A stretch of 64,000 nt of DNA, from the NCBI GenBank assembly GCA_963714145.1, contig OY970235.1:2852001-2916000 (forward strand), given 5' to 3'. Each line of letters starts with the position of its first letter. Position 1 is the stretch's first letter. Below, piece by piece: positions 43,236 through 51,384 of this stretch. Position numbers and translations under genes: made by a program. The stretch comes from JBBWZH01 sp035544115. Its GTDB lineage: Bacteria > Actinomycetota > Actinomycetes > Mycobacteriales > CADCTP01. Under the pieces are notes generated by a model that saw only the letters and a program-made list of their open reading frames with translations, was not told the DNA's origin and did not search any database.

Positions 43236-46200
43236 CTACCGCAGCACGTACGCCCGGATGATGGTCTGCTGCACCGAGTTCCCGGCCCGGTCGGTGGCGG
43301 TGGCCCGCAGCGAGACGAACCCGGGCCCGGCCGGCTGGCGGACCATCGCGGTCCGCCGGTCGCCCGCACCGGCCAGCGGCACCGGCTGCCAGGTCGTCCC
43401 GTCGTCGAAGGACGCCTGCACGGTCAGCCCGGCCAGCTGACCGAAGCCGCCACCGGCCTGCCGCTGCACCAGCACCGGCACCGGCAGCAGCCGCCGCCCG
43501 GCCGGCGGCCGGCCCCGGTCGTCCACCACCGGCGCGAACCGGACCGCGGCCAGCGGCAGCGCCACCGGCTCGCCCGGCACGCTCCCGGAGCGGAACGTCC
43601 AGACCGCGCTGACCCGGGTGGACAGCGGGCTCACCGTGCGGGTCGCCTCGGTCTCCAGCCGGAACACGCCGTCCCCGGCCGGCACGAGCACGTCGATGAA
43701 ACCCGGGACCTGCTCCTCGCCGACCAGTTGGCCGTCCTTGAACAGCCGGGTGCTGCCGTCGGCCTGGGAGAAGCCGAAGTGGGTGGGGTTCTGGTCGGAG
43801 AACAGCGGTATCTCGGCGCCGATCTCCTCGCCGAGCCGGCCGACGAAGATCCCGGTCGCCGGGCCGGACGGGAACCCCGGCCCGAACACCGGCAGGTTCC
43901 ACTTCTCGCTGCCGGCCGGCCCCGGCCGGCTCAGCGCGGTGCCGTTGCCGAGCTGGTCGGTGCCGAAGTCGCCGGTCAGGGTGAACTCCACCAGGTCCTG
44001 GAAGAAGGCGATGCCGGGGGTGGACAGCACGGTCACCGCGCCCGGCAACGGCCGGGTGACCGCACCGCCGAACAGCCCGATCGCGCCCGGCACCGGGCCG
44101 CCGAACTGGTGCGTGCGCACCGCGAGGGCCCCGTCGCCCAGGTGCCGGACCAGCACGCTGGGCACCCGGTCCGGCTGGGTCCAGCCGACCTGGTAGAGGT
44201 AGGGGCTGCGGTCGAAGCCACCATTGCCGTCCGGCCGGGCCGCCACCTCGAACACGCTGAACGTGTACTTCCCGGGCGGCGCGACGGTCACCGAGGGCGC
44301 CACGAACACGCCGTCGAAGTTCGAGCCGATCACGCCGGTGCCGGTCTCGCCCCAGGTGGTGGTCAGGAACGAGTCGAACTCGGCCAGGCTGCTGGCCGCC
44401 GGCCGGTCCAGGGCGATGCCGAGCGGCTTGCCGCGGCGCGCGTCCAGCGGCGCCGGGCGCGGCCCGCTGACCACCAGGTTCGGCTCGAACAGCTCGGTCA
44501 GGTCGAGGTCGAACTCGTCGGGCCCGATCCTGGTCTGCACGAAGCCCTCGAAGTAGAACCGCCCCTTGGGCAGCCGGGCCACCACCGTGCCGGACGGGTC
44601 GTACGGGAAGTACGCCTTGGGGTGGTCGATGTCGACGAACCGGAAGAAGTAGTTCGGCGTCGGCCGGCCGGCGCGGTCGAGCACCTTGACCGGCACGTCG
44701 TAGCTCTCCACCTCCTTGGTCAGCGCGACCGGGGTGCGGATCGAGGTGCCGCCGCCGGTCGCGGTCAGCACGCCGGTGTAGCGGCCGTCCGGGGCGGAGC
44801 CGGTGGTGACCGCGCTGAGCCGGACGCTGGCGCTGCCGCCGGCCGGGACAGTCACGGTCGGCGCGCTGAGCACGAACAGGCCGGCCGCGGCCGGGTGGCC
44901 GGCCTGGTCGGTCATGGCCGGCGCGACGCTGAGGGTGACCGGCGCGGTGCCGGCGTTGTGGTAGGTCACGGTCTGGTTGATGACCGGGTCGTCGGCGTGC
45001 GGCCAGCGGGCGGTGCCCAGGTTGATGTTGGCCGGGGTGGCGTACGCGGTCTGGTTCACCGCGCGGGCCACGTCCACGCGGCCGGCGCCCTGCTGGTCGA
45101 CGCTGATCCCGGTGCCCGGCGTGGCCGAGCCGACCAGCGCGGCCTTGAGCTGCTCGGCGGTCCAGTCCGGGTGTTCGCCGGCCAGGATCGCCGCCGCCCC
45201 GGCCACGTGCGGGGCCGCCATCGAGGTTCCGGACAGCCGCAGGTAGGCGTCCCCGACCGGCTCGCCGATCTGGGCGTGCGCCGCCTTCGCCGCGACGATG
45301 TCCACCCCCGGCGCGGTCAGGTCCGGCTTGATCGCGCCGTCCAGGTTCACCGGGCCGAAGCTGGAGAACTCGGCCAGCCCGTCCTGCCGGTCGACCGCAC
45401 CGACGGTCAGCGCCGCCGGCACCTCGGCCGGGCTGCCCACGCTCTCCCCGCCCGGCCCGGAGTTGCCGGCCGACACCACGAACAGCGGACCGCCGCCCGC
45501 GGTGAGCCGGGTCAGCGCCTGCTCGACCGGGTCGGTGCCGTCGGCCGGGAACGGGCTGCCGAAGCTCATGTTCACGACCTTGGCGTGCTGCGCGGCGGCC
45601 CATTCCATCCCGGCGATGATCCACGAGTCGGCGCCGCCGCCGAAGTCGTCCAGTACCTTGCCGACCAGCAGCTTCGCGTCCGGCGCGACGCCGGTGTACC
45701 TGCCGTTCGAGGCGGCGCCGTTGCCGGTCACGATGGACGCGACGTGGGTGCCGTGGCCGACCCCGTCGTCGGTGCCGGCGACGTCGTCGTCGGTGAAGTC
45801 CTGCGCGCCGGCCACCGCGTCGGTGAGGTCCGGATGGGTGGCGTCCAGGCCGGTGTCGAGGATCGCGACCGTGCTGCCGGCGCCGGTGAACCCGGCCTGC
45901 CAGGCGGCCGGCGCGCCGATCTGCGGCACGCTGTGATCCAGGGTGGCCCGCACCGGGGCGTCCAGCCAGACCCTGGCCAGGGTGCCGCCGGCGGCGCGCG
46001 GCGTGCTGCCGGCGCTGGCCAGGTCGGCCCGCGCGGTGGACCAGAACGCGCCGGCCTTCGCCGCCCGCACCGCGGAGCCGCCGATGCTGGGCAGGTCGCG
46101 GCCGACCCGGGCGCCGGCCCCGGCCACCCGGGCCCGGCCGGACGGAGCCAGCCCGCCCGCATACGTCACGATCAGCGGCAGATCCGGCCGGGACCGGTCG

Positions 46201-46577
46201 CCGTAGCCGAACGCGACCAGCTTGGTCACGTCGAACAACCGCCGGTCCAGCCGGCCCGCGTTGACCAGCGGGGCCGCGTCGGCCGGCAGCACGTACGTGT
46301 CGCCGCGGTCGAGGTACCGGATGAACCGCACCTTCTCCCGGCCCGCGGCCGGGACGACCTGCACGCTGCCGGCGACCCCCGGGCGGACGCCGGGACGCAG
46401 CCCGACCCGGTCACCGGTCAGCAGGGTCACCCAGCTCAGCCCGGTGGCACCGCTCCTGGCGACCGGGGACGGCGCCGCGCTGGCGGTGCGGTCGATCATC
46501 GCGACCGGTACCGCGAGTGCCGCCGCGAGGGCGAACGCACAAAGGCCGGCGCCCTGGCGCCGGCTTAGTCGTGACAT
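43236..46577 (-). CDS. Large secreted subtilase (S8) with long C-terminal region
   Basis: A 1113-aa exported serine protease. The signal peptide is about 1-35 (LSRRQGAGLCAFALAAALAVPVAM). A propeptide of about 190 residues follows. The catalytic domain has Asp about 240 (VAILDTGLDATHPDL), His about 277 (GVGHGTHVASIV) and Ser about 450 (LSGTSMAAPHVAGAA). A C-terminal half of about 600 residues holds Fn3/Ig-like beta regions (NINLGTARWPH, VPAGGSASVRLSAVT) and ends VQQTIIRAYVLR. ATG 46577 follows GGAGGAG by 5 nt. It is a close paralogue of the broken gene at 51385-54754, and the WD40-KAP gene lies between them. Confidence 0.93.
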   Translation of the reverse strand: MSRLSRRQGAGLCAFALAAALAVPVAMIDRTASAAPSPVARSGATGLSWVTLLTGDRVGLRPGVRPGVAGSVQVVPAAGREKVRFIRYLDRGDTYVLPADAAPLVNAGRLDRRLFDVTKLVAFGYGDRSRPDLPLIVTYAGGLAPSGRARVAGAGARVGRDLPSIGGSAVRAAKAGAFWSTARADLASAGSTPRAAGGTLARVWLDAPVRATLDHSVPQIGAPAAWQAGFTGAGSTVAILDTGLDATHPDLTDAVAGAQDFTDDDVAGTDDGVGHGTHVASIVTGNGAASNGRYTGVAPDAKLLVGKVLDDFGGGADSWIIAGMEWAAAQHAKVVNMSFGSPFPADGTDPVEQALTRLTAGGGPLFVVSAGNSGPGGESVGSPAEVPAALTVGAVDRQDGLAEFSSFGPVNLDGAIKPDLTAPGVDIVAAKAAHAQIGEPVGDAYLRLSGTSMAAPHVAGAAAILAGEHPDWTAEQLKAALVGSATPGTGISVDQQGAGRVDVARAVNQTAYATPANINLGTARWPHADDPVINQTVTYHNAGTAPVTLSVAPAMTDQAGHPAAAGLFVLSAPTVTVPAGGSASVRLSAVTTGSAPDGRYTGVLTATGGGTSIRTPVALTKEVESYDVPVKVLDRAGRPTPNYFFRFVDIDHPKAYFPYDPSGTVVARLPKGRFYFEGFVQTRIGPDEFDLDLTELFEPNLVVSGPRPAPLDARRGKPLGIALDRPAASSLAEFDSFLTTTWGETGTGVIGSNFDGVFVAPSVTVAPPGKYTFSVFEVAARPDGNGGFDRSPYLYQVGWTQPDRVPSVLVRHLGDGALAVRTHQFGGPVPGAIGLFGGAVTRPLPGAVTVLSTPGIAFFQDLVEFTLTGDFGTDQLGNGTALSRPGPAGSEKWNLPVFGPGFPSGPATGIFVGRLGEEIGAEIPLFSDQNPTHFGFSQADGSTRLFKDGQLVGEEQVPGFIDVLVPAGDGVFRLETEATRTVSPLSTRVSAVWTFRSGSVPGEPVALPLAAVRFAPVVDDRGRPPAGRRLLPVPVLVQRQAGGGFGQLAGLTVQASFDDGTTWQPVPLAGAGDRRTAMVRQPAGPGFVSLRATATDRAGNSVQQTIIRAYVLR

Positions 46578-46793
46578 ACGGTCTCCTCCACCCAAGGCGG
46601 AGCCAACCCCCGCCTGTATGAACAGGAGGTTGCGGACCTGGCGTCCCGTTGCATCGGGCGGAATCTTTGTTCATAGGGGCACAACCCGCCCCAGTCGGCC
46701 CGGCGGAGCGGCAAAGCGTGCTAGGTGAGCCTGCGGTGGGCGAGCGTGTGGGGTTGCGGCGCTGGGATGGTCGGCTCGTGGCGTGTGTCGTCG
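46578..46793. other. Intergenic region upstream of the large subtilase
   Basis: A 216-bp gap between the WD40-KAP stop and the subtilase start. It contains TATGAACA (46617-46624) and its complement TGTTCATA (46668-46675), an 8-bp inverted repeat with a 43-bp spacer. The subtilase promoter should be here, but no confident -10/-35 pair is seen. Confidence 0.35.
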
Positions 46794-49700
46794 TCAGGTG
46801 TGGCGAGTTGGTGCGGTGGTGGGTTCGGGCCTGGTGGTGTAGCCGTTGGGGCTGGGTGGTGCGGGGGTGGTTGTGGTGGTGATTGGTGGTGGTGGGTGGG
46901 TGCGGCCGTAGCAGCTGGCGATTGCGGTGAGGTTGAGAGGGTTGCCGTTGGTGGGGCGGAGGAGTTGTTGGACGTCGCGGCGGAGCCAGGGTGAGTTGGT
47001 GCCGCGGGGGTCGTGGTCGGCGTGTTGGGGGTTGGTCGTGGGTGGGTCGGGTTCGGTGAGCAGCTCGTCGACGAGTTTGGGGAAGCGGATGAGCATGATG
47101 GCGGCGCGGGCGATGGTGTCGGTGTCTGCGTGGTGGCCGAGGTGCAGGTCGAGGGCGAGCAGCATGCCGAAGGCGTTGGCTACGCGTTTGACCAGCCGGG
47201 GGTTGGCGGGCATGAGGGCGGCGTAGCGGGTGAGGAGGTCTTCGCTGAATGCGGCGACGGCTTCGGGACTGGCGGCTTTGGCGGCGACCTGTTCGGCCAG
47301 CCGCTGCCGGTCGGGGCCCGTGGTGCGGTCGATGGCGTGTCGGATCGGTTCGCTGTGGACGTCGCCGGGTTGTGAGTCGGCGATGAGACGTTCGGCTTGG
47401 TCTGTTGTGGGAGGTGGTGGGGCCTCGGCGGGTGTGGTTGGTGGGGGTGGGTCGGTGGCGGCTGCCTGTGGCGGTTTCGGCGCGGCGGATGCCGGTCCAG
47501 GGGCGGTGGTCTGCTCGGCCGGGCTGGGTGTGACGGGAGCATTGGTCGGGTCTGGTGTCGGGGTCGGGGTGCGGCGGCCGGCCGCTGCCCAGGGAGAGGT
47601 GTCGGTGAGGTGGTCGAGGTAGGTCTGGACCTGGTCGGCGGCCAGCGCGGGGACCACGACGGTGTGGTCGAACAGTTTCTGGATGAAGTCCGCGCCCAGG
47701 CCGTGGACTGGTGAGCCGAGTCTGTCGAAGGAGGGGTAGGTCGTCTCGAATGCGGTGCGCACCCAGCGGCCGTCGGCAAGGACCAGGACGATCAGTGGGG
47801 CGGGGCAGCGCCAACGGCTCAGCAGTCGTGGTTGGGCGGGTTCGCGCAGCAGGGTGTGCACCGTCTCCAGCAGTTTGACGACCCGCTCCGCCGAGCAGCG
47901 GTCGAGATCGTCGATGACCAGCAGCACAGGCCTGCGGGGCCGGCGCAGCCAGGCACACGTCCACACCGCGTAGAGCGCCAGCAGGCTCGCGACCGCCCCG
48001 GCGGCCCAGGCCAACGGATGCTGGCGGAGTCCGGCCGCCACCGCCGTAGGCATCCAGTCAGCGCTGGAGGCGGCGAGCAGCTCGGTGGAGAAGGCGATGT
48101 AGGCGGTGACCGCAGCGCCCAGCAGCGAAGCGACCCGGCCGATCCGGCGCCAGCGGCCCAGGTGAGGGAGGTGGGGATGGGTTCGGTCGTCGGTCGTACG
48201 CCGACGCTGACCGCGGCCAGTCTGACCGCGGCCGGTCCGGCTGGTACTGGCCGATCGGCCGCCGCGGGCCGGCGTGGCCATCCAGGACCCGACGATCAGG
48301 ATCACCGTGACTGCCACCGCGGCCAGCGGCACGGTGTGCGTTGCCAGCCACTGTGCGATCGCCGACGCGTCGTGGCGCACCCGCGGGTCGCGGCGGTAGG
48401 CAAGCAGGTATCCGCCGATGATGCCGGCGGCGGCGAGGGTCAGTAGCGTGTCAGCGACCCGCTGCCCGGGGACGGAGCGGGGAGACCAGCGACGCAGCGA
48501 CGCCACCAGCGCGGCGATCTCACCGAGGGGATTGTCCTCAGCGCGCTGATGCAACCGTCCGAGCGCCGGGGACGACCAGAACAGCACTCGACCCAGCGCC
48601 AGAACGAGCCCGGCCACCGCCGTCACCGCGGTCAGAACCGTGCTCAGCGTCTGCACGCTGCCGGCCCACAACCCAGCCCAACGAGCCCACAGCAGCCCGA
48701 CCAACACCGCCGCGACCGCGAGTACCGGCCGGGAACGCGCCGCACGCACGACCGCACCGGAGATGGTCATCACCACCCGGGTTGCCGCCGCCCGCTGTGA
48801 GCGCACTGCCACATTGACCGCCCGGGCCAGCGACCACCACTCCGGGGCCACCGCGCTCTCCCGCCAGGCGTCGTAGCAGACCACGACCGGCTCAGCCAGC
48901 CGCTCAGCTCGCCCCGCCTCCGGCTCAGCGGGCCCCGGTGGCGGGTCCGGCGGGCTGGTCATCCGCTGGGTCAGCAAGGCCACCAGAGTGCTCTTGCCAG
49001 ATCCCCACAGCCCATCGATGTGGACGACCGCTGTACCGGCCCGCTGCTTGCTGACCAACTGAGCCAGCAACCCATCCAGGTGCGCAGCGAGCACGCCGCG
49101 GCCCAGCACGTCGGTCGGGTTGTCTTCGTCGTCGACGACACTGAGCGTACGAGTCCGTGGCCCAGTCTCCGCCTCGCCCGCCACCTGCCCGTTGACCAGC
49201 AACGGCCACAACACCAGCGTCTGATCGGCGCTGCCGGAGATGATCAGGGTGCGGCCGGCGACCTCGATCGCCGTCACCGTGTTGACCCCGGCGCTGTGGC
49301 CGGTCAGCGGGTCGCCGACCGGCCGGCCGGTGGCGGCGTCCCAGCGCCGCACCGTGCGGTCGGCGCTGCCGGAGACGATCAGGTCATGGCCGGCGACCCC
49401 GACCGTCGCCACCGTGTTGACCCCGGCGCTGTGGCCGGTCAGCGGGTCGCCGACCGGCCGGCCGGTGGCGGCGTCCCAGCGCCGCACCGTGCGGTCGGCG
49501 CTGCCGGAGACGATCAAGGTGCGGCCGGCGACGTGCACCGTCGTCACCGTGTCGACGCCACCGCTGTGGCCGGTCAGCGGGTCGCCGACCGGCCGGCCGG
49601 TGGCGGCGTCCCAGCGCCGCACCGTCTTGTCGATGCTGCCGGAGACGATCAGGGTGCGGCCGGCGACCTCGGCCGTCGTCACCGCGTCGACGCCAGCGCT

Positions 49701-51161
49701 GTGGCCGGTCAGCGGGTCGCCGACCGGCCGGCCGGTGGCGGCGTCCCAGCGCCGCACCGTCTTGTCGATGCTGCCGGAGACGATCAGGGTGCGGCCGGCG
49801 ACCTCGGCCGTCGTCACCGCGTCGACGCCGGCGCTGTGGCCGGTCAGCGGGTCGCCGACCGGTTCGCCGGTGGCGGCGTCCCAGCGCCGCACCGTGCGGT
49901 CGGCGCTGCCGGAGACGATCAGGGTGCGGCCGGCGACCTCGACCGCCACCACCGACCAGACCCCGCCGGTGTGGCCGGTCAACGGCTTCCCGACCGGCCG
50001 GCCGGTGGCGGCATCCCAGCGCCGCACCGTGCGGTCGTCGCCGCCGGAGACGATCAAGGTGCGGCCGGCGACCTCGACCGCCACCACCGACCAGACCCCG
50101 CCGGTGTGGCCGGTCAACGGCTTCCCGACCGGCCGGCCGGTGGCGGCATCCCAGCGCCGCACCGTATGGTCGTCGCCGCCGGAGACGATCAAGGTTTGGC
50201 CGGCGACCTCGACCGTCGCCACGGAGTTGACCTCGTCGGTGTGGCCGGTCAACGGGTCGCCGACCGGTTCGCCGGTGGCGGCGTCCCAGCGCCGCACCGT
50301 CTTGTCGGCGCTGCCGGAGACGATCAGGGTGCGGTCGGCGACCTCGACCGTCGCCACGGAGTTGACCTCGTCGGTGTGGCCGGTCAGCGGATCGCCGACC
50401 GGTTCGCCGGTGGCGGCGTCCCAGCGCCGCACCGTCTTGTCGATGCTGCCGGAGACGATCAAGGTTCGGCCGGCGACCTCGGCCGCCGCCACCGACCAGA
50501 CCCTGCCGGTGTGGCCGGTCAGCGGCTTCCCGACCGGCCGGCCGGTGGCGGCGTCCCAGCGCCGCACCGTGCGGTCGGAGCTGCCCGAGAGGATCAAGGT
50601 GCGGCCGCCGACCTGGACCGTCGCCACCGACCAGACCCTGCCGGTGTGGCCGGTCAGCGGGACGCCGACCGGTTCACCGGTGGCGGCGTCCCACCGCCGC
50701 ACCGTCTCATCGTCGCTGCCCGAGACGATCAGGGCACGGCCGCCGACCTCGACCGTCGCCACCGACAAGACCCTGGCGGTGTGGCCGGTCAGCGGGACGC
50801 CGACCGGTTCACCGGTGGCGGCGTCCCACCGCCGCACCGTCTCATCGTCGCTGCCCGAGACGATCAGGACACGGCCGCCGACCTCGACCGCCGCCACCGA
50901 CCAGACCCTGCCGGTGTGGCCGGTCAGCGGCTTCCCGACCGGCCGGCCGGTGGCGGCATCCCAGCGCCGCACCGTGCGGTCGGAGCTGCCCGAGACGAAC
51001 AGCGTGCGGCCGGCGACCTCAACCGCGACCACCGAGCAGACCGAACCGGCATGAGCGGGGCCGAGACGCAGCGGCGCAGTCCAATCCCAACCGACAGTGC
51101 TCTCGCTAATGGTTCCTGGACCCACTCCGAACCCGATGACGCGCCGGTCCCCGGTCGGCAT
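46794..51161 (-). CDS. WD40-repeat / transmembrane / KAP-type P-loop NTPase
   Basis: A 1455-aa protein. After a short N-terminus, residues about 35-665 are 14 WD40 blades of exactly 45 residues each. Thirteen contain the unit RRWDAATGxPVG; the last ends LVLW. This fits two seven-bladed propellers. A KAP-family NTPase follows, with Walker A HIDGLWGSGKSTLV near 718. About six membrane helices (for example RPVLAVAAVLVGLLWARWAG and LLTLAAAGIIGGYLLAYR) are inserted before Walker B LLVIDDLDRCSAE near 1082. The C-terminus is rich in Pro/Thr. ATG 51161 has GAGGAG 6 nt upstream. KAP NTPases include membrane-linked phage-exclusion proteins. A sensor-NTPase role is inference. Confidence 0.9.
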   Translation of the reverse strand: MPTGDRRVIGFGVGPGTISESTVGWDWTAPLRLGPAHAGSVCSVVAVEVAGRTLFVSGSSDRTVRRWDAATGRPVGKPLTGHTGRVWSVAAVEVGGRVLIVSGSDDETVRRWDAATGEPVGVPLTGHTARVLSVATVEVGGRALIVSGSDDETVRRWDAATGEPVGVPLTGHTGRVWSVATVQVGGRTLILSGSSDRTVRRWDAATGRPVGKPLTGHTGRVWSVAAAEVAGRTLIVSGSIDKTVRRWDAATGEPVGDPLTGHTDEVNSVATVEVADRTLIVSGSADKTVRRWDAATGEPVGDPLTGHTDEVNSVATVEVAGQTLIVSGGDDHTVRRWDAATGRPVGKPLTGHTGGVWSVVAVEVAGRTLIVSGGDDRTVRRWDAATGRPVGKPLTGHTGGVWSVVAVEVAGRTLIVSGSADRTVRRWDAATGEPVGDPLTGHSAGVDAVTTAEVAGRTLIVSGSIDKTVRRWDAATGRPVGDPLTGHSAGVDAVTTAEVAGRTLIVSGSIDKTVRRWDAATGRPVGDPLTGHSGGVDTVTTVHVAGRTLIVSGSADRTVRRWDAATGRPVGDPLTGHSAGVNTVATVGVAGHDLIVSGSADRTVRRWDAATGRPVGDPLTGHSAGVNTVTAIEVAGRTLIISGSADQTLVLWPLLVNGQVAGEAETGPRTRTLSVVDDEDNPTDVLGRGVLAAHLDGLLAQLVSKQRAGTAVVHIDGLWGSGKSTLVALLTQRMTSPPDPPPGPAEPEAGRAERLAEPVVVCYDAWRESAVAPEWWSLARAVNVAVRSQRAAATRVVMTISGAVVRAARSRPVLAVAAVLVGLLWARWAGLWAGSVQTLSTVLTAVTAVAGLVLALGRVLFWSSPALGRLHQRAEDNPLGEIAALVASLRRWSPRSVPGQRVADTLLTLAAAGIIGGYLLAYRRDPRVRHDASAIAQWLATHTVPLAAVAVTVILIVGSWMATPARGGRSASTSRTGRGQTGRGQRRRTTDDRTHPHLPHLGRWRRIGRVASLLGAAVTAYIAFSTELLAASSADWMPTAVAAGLRQHPLAWAAGAVASLLALYAVWTCAWLRRPRRPVLLVIDDLDRCSAERVVKLLETVHTLLREPAQPRLLSRWRCPAPLIVLVLADGRWVRTAFETTYPSFDRLGSPVHGLGADFIQKLFDHTVVVPALAADQVQTYLDHLTDTSPWAAAGRRTPTPTPDPTNAPVTPSPAEQTTAPGPASAAPKPPQAAATDPPPPTTPAEAPPPPTTDQAERLIADSQPGDVHSEPIRHAIDRTTGPDRQRLAEQVAAKAASPEAVAAFSEDLLTRYAALMPANPRLVKRVANAFGMLLALDLHLGHHADTDTIARAAIMLIRFPKLVDELLTEPDPPTTNPQHADHDPRGTNSPWLRRDVQQLLRPTNGNPLNLTAIASCYGRTHPPPPITTTTTPAPPSPNGYTTRPEPTTAPTRHT
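49215..51060 (-). repeat. 135-bp tandem repeats encoding the WD40 blades
   Basis: Fourteen in-frame units of 135 bp within the WD40-KAP gene. Neighbouring units are almost identical at DNA level, including silent positions (for example the blades around 49590-49860 and 49920-50160). This points to recent expansion or gene conversion. Variable positions cluster in a few codons per unit, such as the residues after LTGH and after VSGS/GGD. Confidence 0.9.
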
Positions 51162-51330
51162 CGAGGTCTCCTCATTCGTTGACTGGTCGCTCGACGCAAT
51201 TAATCGCAATCTTGCCACGACAACGCCGGCGAGCGGGCGGTACGACAAGTCGCTCGGAGCATCGCAAGGCTCGACACGGCCGCCGGAGGCTGAACATCGA
51301 CGGAGGTGAGCGACCTGCCGCTAAGGCATA

Positions 51331-51373
51331 GCCGGCCGCCCGGCGCCAGCGGTTCTGGCGCCGGGCGGCCGGC
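51331..51373 (-). terminator. Perfect hairpin terminator after the frameshifted subtilase
   Basis: Two perfectly complementary 19-bp arms (51331-51349 and 51355-51373) enclose a 5-nt loop. The hairpin begins 12 bp beyond the stop at 51385 and separates it from the WD40-KAP gene, which must have its own promoter within about 170 bp. Confidence 0.8.
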
Positions 51374-51384
51374 GGATCAGCCGG

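Noticed and set aside
49020..51182. Plus-strand frames of 600-720 codons with perfect repeats
   Set aside because: They are the reverse complement of the WD40 repeats; the minus strand encodes proper WD40 blades and a full NTPase.
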